A stretch of 64,000 nucleotides of DNA, from NCBI GenBank assembly GCA_964017185.1, contig OZ024869.1, forward strand, positions 52,602,761 to 52,666,760, in the 5' to 3' direction. The notes below the pieces were generated by a model that saw nothing but the letters and a program-made list of their open reading frames with translations, searched no databases and had not been told where the DNA came from. Shown here piece by piece: positions 11,137 through 35,860 of the stretch. The position numbers and the translations under genes were made by a program. Each line of letters begins with the position of its first letter. Positions within the stretch are counted from its first letter, which is position 1. The stretch comes from Rugalucina vietnamica. Taxonomy: Eukaryota > Mollusca > Bivalvia > Lucinida > Lucinidae.

Positions 11137-11420
11137 TTTAAATGAATATTTAAGATAAAAAATAATATTTTAATAATTATTTCTTTTTAGATATATGTTA
11201 TGATAAATGAAATCGGTATGATGAATGAAAATGGTTCTTGGGGCCCTTTATATATTTTTAGTTATTTACTGACAGCTTTGTTGGAAAGGGCAGAGTAAAT
11301 TCTGTTGTTTTTGACAGATTTAAAATCATGTGTCATACAGGTACAATGCGCCGATTAATTGTAATTAGTTGCTCATAATTGGTTCAAAAGCTGTGACACA
11401 CTTCATTAACCTGTTAAGTG
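11137..11420. other. 5' flank of the BTB gene
   Basis: AT-rich; no promoter element can be named with confidence. Confidence 0.3.
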
Positions 11421-11735
11421 AATAATTTTTAAAGCAAGAGGTGACATTTGACACATTACTAGGTAAATGCTAAGAAAGAAAAAAAGAAAGAAAGAAAACT
11501 TTGTTTTCATGTAAAGTGACTAATAATTTTTAAAGCAAGAGGTGACACTTGACAGACTATATTTTGAGAAAGAAAGAAAGAACGAACCAATGAACGAACA
11601 AAGAAACGAATGAATGAATGAATGAATGAATGAATGAATGAATGAATGAAAGGCAACCCCGTTTATCTGTAAAGTGACTAAATTTTTAAAGCAAGAGGTG
11701 ACACATGACAGGAAAACGAAGACAGATTTTTTTTT
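11421..11735. repeat. Three-copy minisatellite with GAAA and GAAT runs
   Basis: The block TTTTTAAAGCAAGAGGTGAC occurs at about 11427, 11526 and 11686. Each is followed by a purine microsatellite (GAAA near 11480, GAAT at 11608-11650). Confidence 0.85.
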
Positions 11736-12056
11736 TCAAATGATGCTAACGTCCCAGTCAGAACAGCTATCGTCATGTCGGGACGTTGCCTAAATTATGG
11801 GACTTAGATCTACAGGTATACAGTTCCCTTTTAGATCATCCTTTCGCAAGGAATTACTGTTAAAATGCCCCAAGAATCTCACCAAGAATGATGAAGAAAT
11901 AGTGTGGCTGTATGCAATCCATATGATCTAAAATGTGATGAATAGCAATAAACTTTTAAACTTATTTAGGAACAATGTCCACAGTTTCAGCAACTGTCAT
12001 AATCAGTTATGAACAAAAAATGTGAAAATTTGTTATATAAAAGCAGAATATTGACT
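11736..12056. other. Intergenic with a SINE scrap
   Basis: Near 11748-11790 the order GTCCCAGTCA, CGTCATGTCGGGACG is the reverse of the SINE module at 5750-5790. Nothing else was recognised. Confidence 0.4.
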
Positions 12057-12298
12057 TGAAATAAAAATACTCATGGGTAAATTTTTCTTTGCGTTCGCAT
12101 GGGACAAAATAGTAAATTTACACGTGTGTATTTGTAAAATAAATTTGCATCTGGTCAGACCCAGGAGTAAATTTACCCATATTAAATATACTCGGGTGTG
12201 TATTTGCATTCGCATGCGCCATTTGCTTACCCCGAGTAAAATTTGCACACCGGAGTATATTTACACGCGTGTATTTTTGGCGCATGCGAATTGGACTT
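12057..12298. repeat. Foldback-like element with repeated TAAATTTACAC motifs
   Basis: TTCGCATGCGCC and GGCGCATGCGAA form an inverted pair. GTAAATTTAC and ACACGTGTGTATTT recur in both orientations. It is probably a short DNA element. Confidence 0.5.
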
Positions 12299-13779
12299 AA
12301 GAAAGATCATGTTTTAGTAATCATCAGTAAAAGGCAACTGAGTTATTACCATTACGGGTTTGGTTACAAAATATTTAATGCCGCAAACCCCTCACACAGA
12401 GAATACGACTGCATGTAAAACTTAAAATGTAGCGGAATTGTTACTTCTTTCTCAACCTGATCGGTCGGGGCGTTCGCCTGGTAAACTTCAGCAGCAGCCT
12501 GATGTCCCATGACAATCGCATATATAGAGACATTCGGACAAAAATATCATTTATTTCTTCACGGGCTCGTACGAATTGTATTGACTACTCGACTCTGTAC
12601 GAACCCATGGGTGACGAAGTAGAATTCCCATGACGGCCATTTTTGAAGATTCTAAAACTTTAATAAGCGGTGAGACAAAAATAAATTGAGTTAGAGACCA
12701 CAGTTACTTTTATGTTAAAACAAATAAATTAAAAAGTCATGAGGCAATTATTTTGAAACCATAAAGCGCGACCGGAGGTTGGGGATCTTAGTTTTCGCTT
12801 AGCTCTCACACGAATCACATAGCATCGCTTCTGTGAGGAAAATTTTGGGAAATTTCTAACAATGGTGAGTAAAACTGGTTAATACGCAGGAAACTTTAGC
12901 TCCGTCTCATAACGGCTGAAAAAAATATTGACTGGGACGTCACAATAAACCACAAAGCATGCAAACAAACAAACCGAAGCTTTTGTAATCATAACTTGAA
13001 ATTTCGATATAGAAAAAGAGGCAGCCGACTTGTGTCTCTTTATTGAGAAAACTGGTTATTCTTTGTGGCTTAGTTATGTGGTATAATGTGACTACTCGAG
13101 GTGCACGGGTGGGAGTCAATACGCACGAGAAGAACATTCATGACTGTGCATCCTGTGTAAAACATGGGTGGATGACAGCATGGCCTAAGGGGAAAAGTTC
13201 GATTTTGACCTCTGGCGTGCCAAAGGTTAGGTATCCAAGAAGTAGCACGTGAAAGGAAAATCAGGACGAAATGTTGCAAATTTTCCGTTACACTTCGGTT
13301 GCAAGCACAGTATGGATTTGCACTGTTGCAATCTGAATACCCTTTCACGTGCTGTATAGTGGTCTCGTCGATCTGTTGATGCACCAGAGGTCAAAATCAA
13401 GCTATAATTCAGCTGGCCTGAAGTTATGTGCAACCATTTTCATATTTCAGCGTGAATGTATTCAACTGGGACAATTAACCTCAGTCAGCTAAGGGACGTT
13501 ACCAAGGCGTTACCTGGAAAATTACCTGTGGAGATCAAATTTCGATTATTTCCCATAGATTGCGATGTGCGCGATGTCCTATTTTGACACCTGAGGGACA
13601 ATTACCAATATAGACCTGTGTTTTACAGGTAACTTGTGGCTAAGGCCTGGGATAGATTTATGCAATGTGTTATATGAAAATGAAAGAAAAAAAGCCCATC
13701 ATAGTAATAGTAATAAGAAATGGATGTTTCAAGGGTTCTGACCAGATTAGACGTATTCCGTCTGTGCAGTCAAAATGCA
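12299..13779. other. Intergenic with SINE tail at 12868-12975
   Basis: 12868-12975 matches the SINE tail order ACTGGTTAATACGCAGGAAA, ATTGACTGGGACG and CAAACAAACAAAC. No gene was recognised elsewhere. Confidence 0.5.
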
Positions 13780-14007
13780 TCATGAAAACATGTCGATGCA
13801 ATGAATTCTCCTTTAAATCCCAAAATTATTTAGTTAAACTGGGGTATACAGGGTAAACTATTTTTCATATTTTTGCTCCAAAGCGGTTCTAGCGTGTATC
13901 CTTATTCCATGTTTTGAGCAAAAATATCAAATATTTCCAGTGAAATGTTTCTATCATTACCGCTGAAAAAAATCTTTATATATTGCACGAGCAAGTTTTC
14001 GTAATGG
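13780..14007. repeat. Family B foldback element, degenerate
   Basis: CATGAAAACATGTC at the left and GCAAGTTTTCGTAATGG at the right. Inner parts GGGGTATACAGGG and TTTTGAGCAAAAATATC survive. The central hairpin is mostly lost. Confidence 0.65.
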
Positions 14008-14119
14008 GTTACTATATTTGAATTCTTGAAATTAGAAAAGATAATTATTTTTCATAAAATTTACCACGCATGTGCATGCTCCTTAGAACTGCAGGAGCGG
14101 ACTTTGCTGTCGTTCTGGC

Positions 14120-14295
14120 TTTTCGGTGATTAAAATACAGTGGAAGGGAGCTTTTTCCTGGTGATATGGTGTCAGACTCCAGCGGTCCTGGGTTCGAAAC
14201 CCTCATGGGGCACTGTGTTTTGTCCTTGAGCACGACGCATTAATTCCCTATCTAGAGTAACGTTGTATGCATGGGAAGAAAGAAAGAAAACAAAA
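14120..14295 (+). repeat. SINE fragment
   Basis: GGTCCTGGGTTCGAAACCC is a B-box region followed by GGGGCACTGTGTTTTGTCC and a GAAAGAAAGAAAAC tail. Confidence 0.55.
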
Positions 14296-14397
14296 CATGA
14301 TGCAATTATGCAATTTATTTTATATGATCAGGCACGAACCGCACAATAGAAGTACAAATTGCCTGCGGGGATTCAGTGTGCAGGCTAATCTTAAGAC

Positions 14398-14647
14398 ATC
14401 ACGAAAACATGTCCATGTAATGTATACCCCCTTGAACCCCACTTTTATATAACAAAACTGGGGTATGCAGGGGTATACCTATTTTTCTTAGTTGTGCTCC
14501 AAAACCTCGGCGAGGCGGTTCTAACGTGTACGCACAATCTATGTTTTGAGCAAAAATGAGAAAAAATATCAAAATGTTTAGCTGAAAACTTTCAATTTTT
14601 AAAGCTAAACTAACTTCTGTTTATTGCATGGGCGTGTTTTCGTAATG
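14398..14647. repeat. Family B foldback element
   Basis: The ends are ACGAAAACATGTCCATG and GGGCGTGTTTTCGTAATG. One hairpin arm is shortened (CCTCGGCGAGGCGGTTCTAA remains). Confidence 0.8.
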
Positions 14648-15678
14648 AGTTCAGAGAGTAAATAGAGACCGGTCCGATGGCCTATCGTCTTTAATTTTAG
14701 TTGTGAATTGTCACTGTCACTTGACAAAAGCGTCTATCACCTCGATGCAGTTATTGACACATATGTTGATTTGCACAAACACAGTCCATGTCTTAAAATG
14801 AATTGGAATTTAGACGCATTATTTTTAGACTAAAAACTTTTTGTAATAAAAAAGTCTATTTTTGTAGGTGAAAATTAGCTTCCTTCGTTTTGCGCCTAGA
14901 AATAATGCTTTGTTATATTGCCAATCTCGGAGACTCCCCAATGTGTATGTACGTGTTTATGGAGCAGATATGGTGTGCAGGCTGATCGAAACATGTTTTC
15001 TTATCCATATACTCAGATCTATATGCAAAGTACTGGGTGCAACTAGTTTCTGTACTTGCGTAGAATAAATAATGTTGGGCCTAGTCCCTTTCACAGCGAT
15101 TTTTTTTTTTGTTGTTTTCTACATGTAGCTCTAAATAGATCATTTATTTTACGAAGAAAAACATACGCAAGATGCAATCTCTATTCCAAACGCTGAATTT
15201 GTCAAAATCACCTATCGTCAAGGTAATACGGCCGCAGGCCCCAGCTTTTATTGCAGGGGATGTTTATTTAAGACACGTGCCACAAGTTGATTTGAGAATG
15301 ACAAACTGATTCAATGTGTGAACAATCAGTTTGGCCGCGACATAAAAAAAATCTTGCTTCAGGTTTTCACCAGCCTGTCATCAAACCAGGCCGGTTTGTG
15401 GCTACAGATGATAACGCTCTTACAAAACTCGGAGTTTGGGACAGGTATACTATCTACATAGCAAAACCATGCACGCTGATTAAATACATGTTCAATTCTC
15501 ATGCAGCTTATTTTCATCTATAAAAAGGTATCTAACATGTATTTCGCGTTAAAAGTTCTCATTGTGAGGTAATAGTTTTATTAAAAAAGATGCATTTAGT
15601 AAGTCAAAATCTTTAAATTCCACAATTCATAAAATAAGTTCTTTAATTAAACATGATTTGAACTTCATATTTTATTAT
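14648..15678. other. Intergenic, nothing recognised
   Basis: A block at about 15470-15570 (GATTAAATACATGTTCAATT) recurs in diverged form at 15830-15950, flanking the CTTT microsatellite. No gene is supported. Confidence 0.4.
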
Positions 15679-15708
15679 CGTTTCTTTCTTTCTTTCTTTC
15701 TTTCTTTT

Positions 15709-15752
<44 letters not shown>

Positions 15753-15770
15753 TGTTTCTTTCTTTCTTTT

Positions 15771-15810
<40 letters not shown>

Positions 15811-15812
15811 AT
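15679..15812. repeat. CTTT microsatellite
   Basis: About 130 bp of CTTT repeats with two interruptions. It gives a spurious LSFFLSFF open frame. Confidence 0.97.
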
Positions 15813-16679
15813 ACTATGCATTCTAACACGCACTGATTAAATATATGTACAATTTCCATGCAGTTGATTTCTACCTGTTAAAAGTTGTCTATCATGGTGT
15901 CAACATGTATGTCGCGGTATATTAAATGATTTAAAGTTCTCACTTCCAGCTAAACTGCTGATGAGTAAAACAAATCACTATAGCGAGTACAAACCTTTAA
16001 TTTCTGCATGAATTCGGCTCCTTTCATTAAAATAATTTCTTTAATTAAACATGATCTTTCATTCTTTATTTATTTCTTTATTGAAAAACCGACACAACTG
16101 ATTACGGTGGTAGCAACGCTGCTCCTCTTGGTTTGGACTTAGGCATTTCATAGAGTAAGTCAGGATGGTAGTTGCGAAACGCGTAATTTTGCATCTTCTG
16201 AGTCAAATGGAAGAAATTTTGAAAATACTTATTTTATTATAAAACACATCAGATTAAAGCTTATAAAATTTTCTAAATGGTGATAACTTATAAAAAGTTC
16301 GCAAAAAATCCCAAATTTATGAAATTTAAGGCTAAAAATGGCTTCTTACACCTTTTTCGCAAAATTCCTACTGAGTCTATGAGATTAATATGGACGAACT
16401 TTCGAATATGGAAGGATTTTCAATCGCAAAAGGAAGAAACAAGGCAAATACTTATTTTGTATATTTTTATACCACATTTTATGGCATATTATAAACATTA
16501 TGACCATAACTTATAAAATTTTGTCGTAAAACGGAAAAAGTGTCATTTTTAACATTTTATATGGTTTTCCTATTCAATTGTGTACATCGCTCAACAGTAA
16601 TTTCACAGGTAAGCGCTCGGGTATTTCCGTAAATCCGATAATAGCCGATTGTGCTAGTGAAGACTATTGTTCCCTATGT
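15813..16679. other. Upstream flank of tubulin 2
   Basis: No start exon could be assigned. The conserved tubulin frame has no in-frame ATG before residue 20 or so of the protein, so the initiator must lie in an unseen exon here or further upstream. Confidence 0.4.
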
Positions 16680-18256
<1,577 letters not shown>

Positions 18257-18574
18257 TTGCGGCAATGAGATCCTAAAGCATGCTGGCATGTACATGTTCT
18301 GACATCATAGTTCTCCGACTGGAAGACTTCTTTTAGCACTAACGAATCTGTACCGAAATTTTTTTTTTTCTTTTTTCGGTTACTGCACATGTACATACTT
18401 TTTACACTGAACTTTGGAAAACTCGTACAAAAAACCTGAGAAACTGAGTGACATTTTCTATATCTTGCCATCAAGCCACACAGCAGTTTGTGGTCTTTTC
18501 ATTTATATATAGATCGCATGTTAGGTAAATCTTGCCTTCATAGGCATACAACTTTATAGCATAGCTTTGAAAAG
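18257..18574. other. 3' flank of tubulin 2
   Basis: Presumed 3' untranslated region. No AATAAA was seen close to the stop. Confidence 0.3.
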
Positions 18575-19440
18575 TGGGGCTATATAAGATTCTCACTGTC
18601 CTTCCATGACAGTCGGTAATTTCTATTTGGTTTCTGCCCAATATCTTAAGAATTAATGAGATTTAACCAAATTTTGTATGCACATCAACATGACAAGATC
18701 TAGATTGGATTCGTTTTATCTTTTACTTAATGTCAGGAGTCTGAGAATTAATTGATAGACATTTACTAATTTTTGAATTCTCTTCAAAATTCACAAAATC
18801 TAACTTGGCATTGTTGTCATTTTTCGAAAATTTGATTGACATCAGAATTCATTTCTGTTCAATATCTTGAGAATGAAGAGATAGAATTTGATCAATGTAT
18901 ATGTACAATAACATTGAAGATCTAGCTTGGAATTGTTACACTTCAAATGAGAAAATATAGAAAAATCACCATTAACATCTGGAATTGTTTCCGCTGAATA
19001 TCTTGAGAAAACTGACATAATTTGACCAAATTTTGTGTGCACATCAGCTTTGACAAGAAGTAACATATCATTTTTCACTAGTGAGAAACAGAATTATAGC
19101 CCTTGTTTGACATTTCAGAATTCTGTATCAGAATGAATGGACATTATTGGACCAAATTTTGTAGCCACAATAACACTGAAAAAGTTGCTACACCTCTTTT
19201 TTTCAAATTTTAAGCAAATTTTTGCAAATTTCTAACATAGTTACAGCAGATTTTCATCTTGAGAAAAATTGACAGAGTTTGACCAAATTTTGTATGAACA
19301 TCAACTTTGATAAAATCTAGCTTGTGGTTTTTGTACATCATTTGCACAAATAATGACATATTTTAAAGCCCTTGTTTGACATAAGATTGTTTTTTTTTTG
19401 CTCAATATCTTGAGAATGGTTGTCAGGTTATCAATAAAGC
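18575..19440. repeat. Family G degenerate tandem array
   Basis: The blocks GACCAAATTTTGTATGCACA, CAAGATCTAGCTTGG and CAATATCTTGAGAAT recur four to five times at irregular 120-220 bp spacing. Units are strongly diverged, so the array is old. Confidence 0.7.
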
Positions 19441-19841
19441 ACAGTCAAGTTCTTTGTCTTTAAATTTATTTTAAAACTCTATAAAATATTCTTCACAGAC
19501 AATAAATAGATTGCTATAAGTATCATGAATTATAACTACATGTATGTGTATTAATGAGTAGGAGACAATATTGTTCTTTTTTGTCCTCGTATACTTTCAC
19601 AGTCCACACATGCAGTTTTCTCCTCATAACTCACAAACAAAAGAACAAATGAAAATGAAAATTGTACATATAACCAATATGATAGGAAAAATGGACAGTA
19701 ACAATATTTTCTAGATGAAATTCAGAAGCCCCAACTCATAGTTCCCTTTGTGAGAAATCTGACAACTGGGAGCTTTATAGTGACACCTTTCCCCAAAGAC
19801 TGATCTATTCACCTGCACAGTCTGATGACAGCTAAGAACCT
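19441..19841. other. Intergenic, nothing recognised
   Basis: AT-rich, without recognised features. Confidence 0.35.
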
Positions 19842-20076
19842 TGAGCCGCCTCATGGGAAAACCAACAATCTGCATATGGGAAACCAAAGACACAGATCAG
19901 CTTCGCGGTAACTGCGAAGCCGATCAGCGTCTTTGTTTTCGCTACATGGACAGTACAATTCCTCTACTTTCTAAATCCAAAATTTCCAGCTTCTAGCCAT
20001 CTTCTGTGACTGTATAGGCCAGTTTGTGTCAGACCTGTTTGAAAACCACACTGTTGGTTTTCCCATGAGTTGGCTC
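19842..20076. repeat. Family A foldback element
   Basis: It starts GAGCCGCCTCATGGGAAAAC. The central hairpin is CAGATCAGCTTCGCGG with complement, and the right end is GTTTTCCCATGAGTTGGCTC. Confidence 0.85.
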
Positions 20077-20593
20077 CTTCATGCAAACAGTGAAGTACTA
20101 TATAATACCAATTTAATCATTAAGGCTCAGCTAATTCTTTGTGGGATGCAAAATACAATCCTTGGATGTTACCAAAATGCTCAAAATGGAAATTGAATGT
20201 ACAATATATGAAGATGAAAACTGATGATAAATGGCATTTTATGGGGGCACAAAAAGCTTATAAACAATCTAAATAGCACAACAATATTCAATATTTATGG
20301 TCAGCATTATTTATCACAGATATTAAAACAGGACGGAAATTGATTTAGTAATGGAGTAACTGACCTGGCACTCATTCAATGGTACATAACAGTAACTTTT
20401 AGTGAGTTCTCCATATTAAAATTGGTATTTCCTCTAATTAATGAATGAAAACATCAGTAAATAAAAATTTTCTTTCCATATATCTGGATTTCATAAGCGT
20501 TGACAACTAGCAAAATTAATCTCCCCTGAAAAATAATCATGTTTTTCTCTCTCTTGAAAATCAAAGATGCAATTGGACTACTGTACAATGACC
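20077..20593. other. Intergenic, nothing recognised
   Basis: No coding or repeat signature was recognised. Confidence 0.35.
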
Positions 20594-20842
20594 CATCAGG
20601 AAAACATGTCCGTGTAATGTTTACCCCTTTGAACCCCACTTTTATATAGAAAAACTAGGGTTTGCAGGGGTAAACCTATTTTTCTTATTTTTGCTCCAAA
20701 ACATAGATTGTGGGTACTCGTTATGTACCCACAATCTATGTTTTGAGCAAAAATAAGAAAAATATCAAAAAGTTTCCAGTTAAAATTTTCATTTTCGCAA
20801 CCAAAACATTTCTCTGTATATTACAAGGGCAAGTTTTCGTTA
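20594..20842. repeat. Family B foldback element
   Basis: Left end CATCAGGAAAACATGTCC, right end GGGCAAGTTTTCGTTATG. The core hairpin GATTGTGGGTACTCGTTA is followed directly by TGTACCCACAATC, with the inner GC part deleted. Confidence 0.85.
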
Positions 20843-21480
20843 TGTAACTTGTGAAATAAAACCACTTTCTAAGGACTGAATCTGACTGATGCATTTTAGA
20901 ATGATTGTAGCACCATTCCTGACAAATAGTCTGCAGAATGATGAAAGAGGGACAATCTTTCAATTCATTGACTATATAGTTTGTTCCCTCTGAAATGATA
21001 ACCTTATATCACTATATCTACAGATATATTGCACAACTTCTCTTGCAATGTATTCCACAGTAAAAAACATAGATATCAATATTTAGATGCCTAGTTACTT
21101 TAAAGCAACCCTTAAAAGAGTATTTTACCATGGATAAATCCATCCTAAATGTATAGATGGGGATAGCAAATTGTGTAGATCTTTACCTGTCTGCTCCTCT
21201 AAGGGCAAAAACATCTGAAAAGATCTGCATGTTTCCCAAACCTCAACAACTTATAATCTTAACAATAATAATGTAAAAAGACCCAAAAACAATGCCCTTA
21301 TTAACTGCCTCTTGAGCGATTAGAGGGAACACTGTACTTAAGTATGACTGACGATCTTGATGATGATCTCTCAACTGTTTACCGTAACTGTAAAGCATCA
21401 ACACAAACAAACAATACAAAGCATCAAATGAACTTGAGTAAACAAATGAGGTCATCTCTAGACAGGCAATTACGTAACTA
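20843..21480. other. Intergenic, nothing recognised
   Basis: No feature supported. Confidence 0.35.
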
Positions 21481-21646
21481 CAGGGGCGGATCCAGGATTT
21501 CTGAAGAGGGGGTTCAAATGTAGAAAAGGGGGTTCGTTTGCCTACTTTCACACAAAATCTCTTGAAATTCCCCATGAAAATGAAATATTTCGGGTCCAGA
21601 GGGGGGTTCGAACTAACCCCTTGAACCCCCTCTAAATCCGCCACTG
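21481..21646. mobile_element. MITE with CAGGGGCGGATCC / ATCCGCCACTG ends
   Basis: The terminal inverted repeats resemble the common CAGTGGCGGAT type, with complementary runs GAGGGGGTTC and GAACCCCCTC inside. The flanks share AACTA, a possible partial TSD. It is probably a hAT-type non-autonomous element (inference). Confidence 0.65.
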
Positions 21647-22011
21647 AACTACACTGTTCCCAAACCAGCTCCACAAAGGGCAAATTACCAATATAAGTGT
21701 CCATCTTTTGCTAGTTACTGATAATTTCTTGTTCTTGAATCAGTGTATCAGTTGAAAAAGTAAAATTTTCCACAAATGAATGTGATGGATATTATTATCA
21801 CTACAATGCAAAGCGATTTACTATTAAAGCTACATTACATGGTTATTCTATCCAAAGTTCAATACCCAAATGCACAATCCTTGGGACCTTATTATCCTAT
21901 TAACTGCCAGAAACTCAGCCAAAAGCTGTTTAGCAGAGGCATTACAGCCTAATTTATCCTAGTCATGCCTATTTGCTTGCCACAAGGATCATTTCATTTG
22001 CTTTATGAAAC
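21647..22011. other. Intergenic, nothing recognised
   Basis: Lies downstream of CCDC89; no gene recognised. Confidence 0.35.
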
Positions 22012-22255
22012 TAAATGGGCCACATCAAAAGAAAAATAGGGTTTTGCTTTGGCTAAAACAAAGATGAGATCAGCTGTCCAGTAACTGCTGTACTGCACAG
22101 CTAATGAGCGCCTTTGTTTTCACTTGATATATAGAAGTAATCATTCTTCTTATTTAATCCCAAATTTCAATCTTTTAGCCTTCTTCTGTACCTGCACATG
22201 CTGATTTGTTGGTTTGTGTCGGATGTAATCAGAAATCTCAAAGACCCTTATTCTT
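22012..22255. repeat. Family A element, degenerate
   Basis: CAGCTGTCCAGTAACTG and GAGCGCCTTTGTTTTCACT keep the hairpin outline. CCTTCTTCTGTACCTGCACA and GGTTTGTGTCGGAT follow. It starts about 30 bp beyond the CCDC89 stop codon. Confidence 0.65.
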
Positions 22256-22287
22256 GTGAAGCAACTCAAATTTAGTTTGCTATTCTT

Positions 22288-32904
<10,617 letters not shown>

Positions 32905-33337
32905 TGTGATGAGTTTGTTACCAGACCAGACGATAGTCCTCAGTTTTCATGAAAATGATTCATGCATCATGTAAACTAAAATGAAATAAAATAAGACATT
33001 TGAAATCTGCATTATAAACACTCAGAATTAGAATACATGTACTACTACAATTCTAATAGAAAGTTACTGATCCAATTATTAAAATTTTAGTGGCATCTTT
33101 GTGGACTCTGCAAGAGGATAACCATACTTGTCTGGCAACTCTGGCTAAGACTGGCTTTGTATCTATCTATCTATATAATGCCATACGCCCTTGTGCACAT
33201 TTTTGGAAGGTGAAAAAGGTAAATGGAAAAAGCGGTTTCCAATAGACATAAGCAGTTCATATAGCATTGAGTATATCAAGAGGTGAAAACTAGTTTAAAT
33301 ATGATATTCAGACAAGTGGACAGGTATAACATTCTGG
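32905..33337. other. 5' flank of CCDC89
   Basis: No clear core promoter motif. An upstream untranslated exon cannot be excluded. Confidence 0.3.
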
Positions 33338-34189
33338 CTACTGGCTGTCCACACAACGTGCCGATAACGCTGCTTATCGGCATGACCATCATGTGGATAA
33401 GCGGCGTTTTCCACACAACAGGAAAATAGATTTTCAAATCTTAAATGTTTAGAAAAATTGGTACATTTTAAGTTGATAAATTTTATGCATTTGTTTCAAA
33501 ACTGAAACAGAATATTACACATGCTTGAAATTTTACTTTTTAATTAGCGCAATTATTATTTTGCTGAAATTGGCTTACCTGTGAATTTTATTGTAAAAAA
33601 TTAGCCATGCATATGCATAAATGAGAAAGTAATGATCGTAACCTTAATAATAAAAGAATTCGGTAATCCAAGAGAATAAACATTCTTTAATTTAATAACA
33701 ACATTTGGTTCAATGAGTATAAAAACATTTCATTAAGACAAAAATAGCATATATTTCTACGGCGTCTACTCTGTTAAGAATCTACAGAAACTGTGATTCA
33801 ATTTACATCAACTGTAATAATGAAATAAATCAATTTTCTTTACTAAGGCTTTTTTATTTTATTATATGTGTATTTTTTTTTTTTTTTACAAAATATGTGT
33901 TGTTTTTTTACATAATACATTTTTTGAATGTACTTCAATAACTAAACACATTATTAATGAATTTAATTGCAAACTTATAGTTTCATGCATAAGCAAGCTT
34001 GTTAGAAAATCTCATACTCCCATAGTGCCGATAGCCAATAACTATAGCACTGGCTCGGGCACTGGCTATCCGAATGACTGTCTTGCCGAGAACGCCACTT
34101 ATTGACACAATCGTTGTGTGGATAAGCAGCGTTATCGGCATGACGGTCGGTCATGTGGATAAGTGGCGTTATCTGCACAACCGTCAGCC
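33338..34189. mobile_element. 852-bp element with inverted GATAACGC motifs and 10-bp TSD
   Basis: AACATTCTGG flanks it at 33328-33337 and 34190-34199. GTGCCGATAACGCTGCTTAT near the left end is mirrored by ATAAGCAGCGTTATCGGCAT near the right. The interior is AT-rich with no coding frame. Nine- to ten-bp TSDs suggest a Mutator-type element. Confidence 0.75.
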
Positions 34190-34273
34190 AACATTCTGGG
34201 CCGGGGGGTCCCCAATAAAATTTTAAAACAACTTCTGAAAGAAAAAAAAAGTGAACTTTGCGCAAACATACAC

Positions 34274-34478
34274 GGCAATATCATGTTTTACTCCCCGCAA
34301 CGGAATAAACTGCATCTAAAGTTGTTCCCCTTTACAATTTAATAAGAAAATAATATGCAAATTAGGTTTATTCCGTGTTTAATATTTCATATCTATAAGT
34401 CTGAGAAATCTGGAGGGTGGGTGGGTATGGTGGGAGGTGGTGGAAATATAGCGCGGGGAGTAAAACGGGATATTGCCT
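34274..34478. mobile_element. Short MITE with GGCAATATC...ACTCCCCGC ends
   Basis: TTTTACTCCCCGC at the left and GCGGGGAGTAAAA at the right lie in inverted ends of about 25 bp, beginning GGCAATATC and ending GATATTGCC. Confidence 0.75.
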
Positions 34479-35746
34479 AGGACACATTCTGAAAATTGTT
34501 ATTAGGTACGTTCAGCATGTTTTAATTTTAATGTTTACCTTCTTTTGTGTTAAAAAGAAGGTCAAGAAACCTGTTCACTGAAAAATATTTCCTCAACAAC
34601 GAGGACGCGGAAGTAAGACGGAACGGAAGTCGTGGGTAAAATCCAAATAAATAAAAGGCTGTTTCGGTCCCGGTCCAAACTCCAAGACGCGGTGTTCCAC
34701 TGAATCTGAATAGTTATGGTGACTCACCCGTTAACCGGTGTATACCGTTAACCGGTGTAAAACGTTAATGGGCTATATTTTATACGTCTCTCTGTTCACG
34801 GTTGTAATTTTTTTCAGGCAATAGACACGGAGCGTTGTTGAGTGTCAACATACTATTACTTACCATCTTTGTCGTGAAGTCTTCTCACAATCACGTGCTC
34901 TCTCGAAATGTGTGCATTTTCCTGGTTTTGACACTTTTAGAAACCACAAACTATCATTGCATTGCCATTGTAAGGATGATAACAAACATAGTGTACTTCA
35001 ATTTGAAATATATATTTTTCGGATGTTCGCATTTAATTATTTATATTCGTTTTGCTCGTCAAGTGATTTGTGTGCATTTATAAATCACTAACATTTACTA
35101 CATTATTATCGTCATGTTTTTAAAATGCGAGAAAAAGATAAATTGTGTAGGAGCTTCTTATTCAAAATAAAATAATGAAAGCAAATGCAGAGAGGGTCGT
35201 GAATGTGTTTGATAAAACCAAGGATGAGTAGTAAGTATTTAAGAATTTTATTATAGCTTTGGGAGAAAAAGAGTAACGTGTGGCTGACCCATATTCTCCT
35301 CCACCCCCTCTTTCTTCTGGTGAAGACAGAAAAACGCGGGAAAATGCAACATACCACTTACTTTGAAGCAGAACTGTATTTTATATATAAGAGAGGGAAC
35401 ATTCACTTATTTCATAATTTCTGGCTATCTTTCCCTTCCCTTTTGTGGTTTTTATTTAAACAAAATGTACATCGCTAAGAAAAATACCCAAGCATATATA
35501 AATACACCGGTTAACGTTAGGTTTTCATTTCTCTGAAACAATATGGACGAGACATACTCTGCTTGACCAAAATCACTAGCAATCCGACATCAGTTACTTT
35601 TCTATTGTTTTACATGCCTTATGTTGACTTCATGATTTTGAAGACACATATAGATTATATGATTAAACTCTGTGTCTTAGCAGTGCCAAAAACGCTTAGT
35701 ACACCGATTATAGGGTGAACCAGCATATACTGGTGACCTGATCCGC
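34479..35746. other. Intergenic, nothing recognised
   Basis: A short direct repeat GTTAACCGGTGTA (34731 and 34748) is the only structure seen. No gene supported. Confidence 0.4.
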
Positions 35747-35860
35747 CTACCTACCTACCTAATTACCTACCTATCCTGACCTGATCTGAACTGACCCTAC
35801 ACCACCCCACCCACCCCACCCCACCCCACCCTATCCTACCCTACCCTACCCTACCCTAGA
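35747..35860. repeat. CCTA / CCCAC / CCCTA microsatellite cluster
   Basis: Successive runs of CCTA, ACCCC and CCCTA over about 110 bp. The CCCTA run is short and not telomeric in type. Confidence 0.85.

Noticed and set aside
15658..15840. LSFFLSFFLSFF hydrophobic protein
   Set aside because: Translation of the CTTT microsatellite.
34835..35083. 82-codon hydrophobic frame upstream of CCDC89
   Set aside because: AT-rich sequence easily gives hydrophobic frames; no homology, splice or start context supports it.
35820..35860. Telomeric repeat (CCCTA)
   Set aside because: The run is short, five bases per unit and mixed with CCCAC and CCTA; the metazoan telomere unit is six bases.
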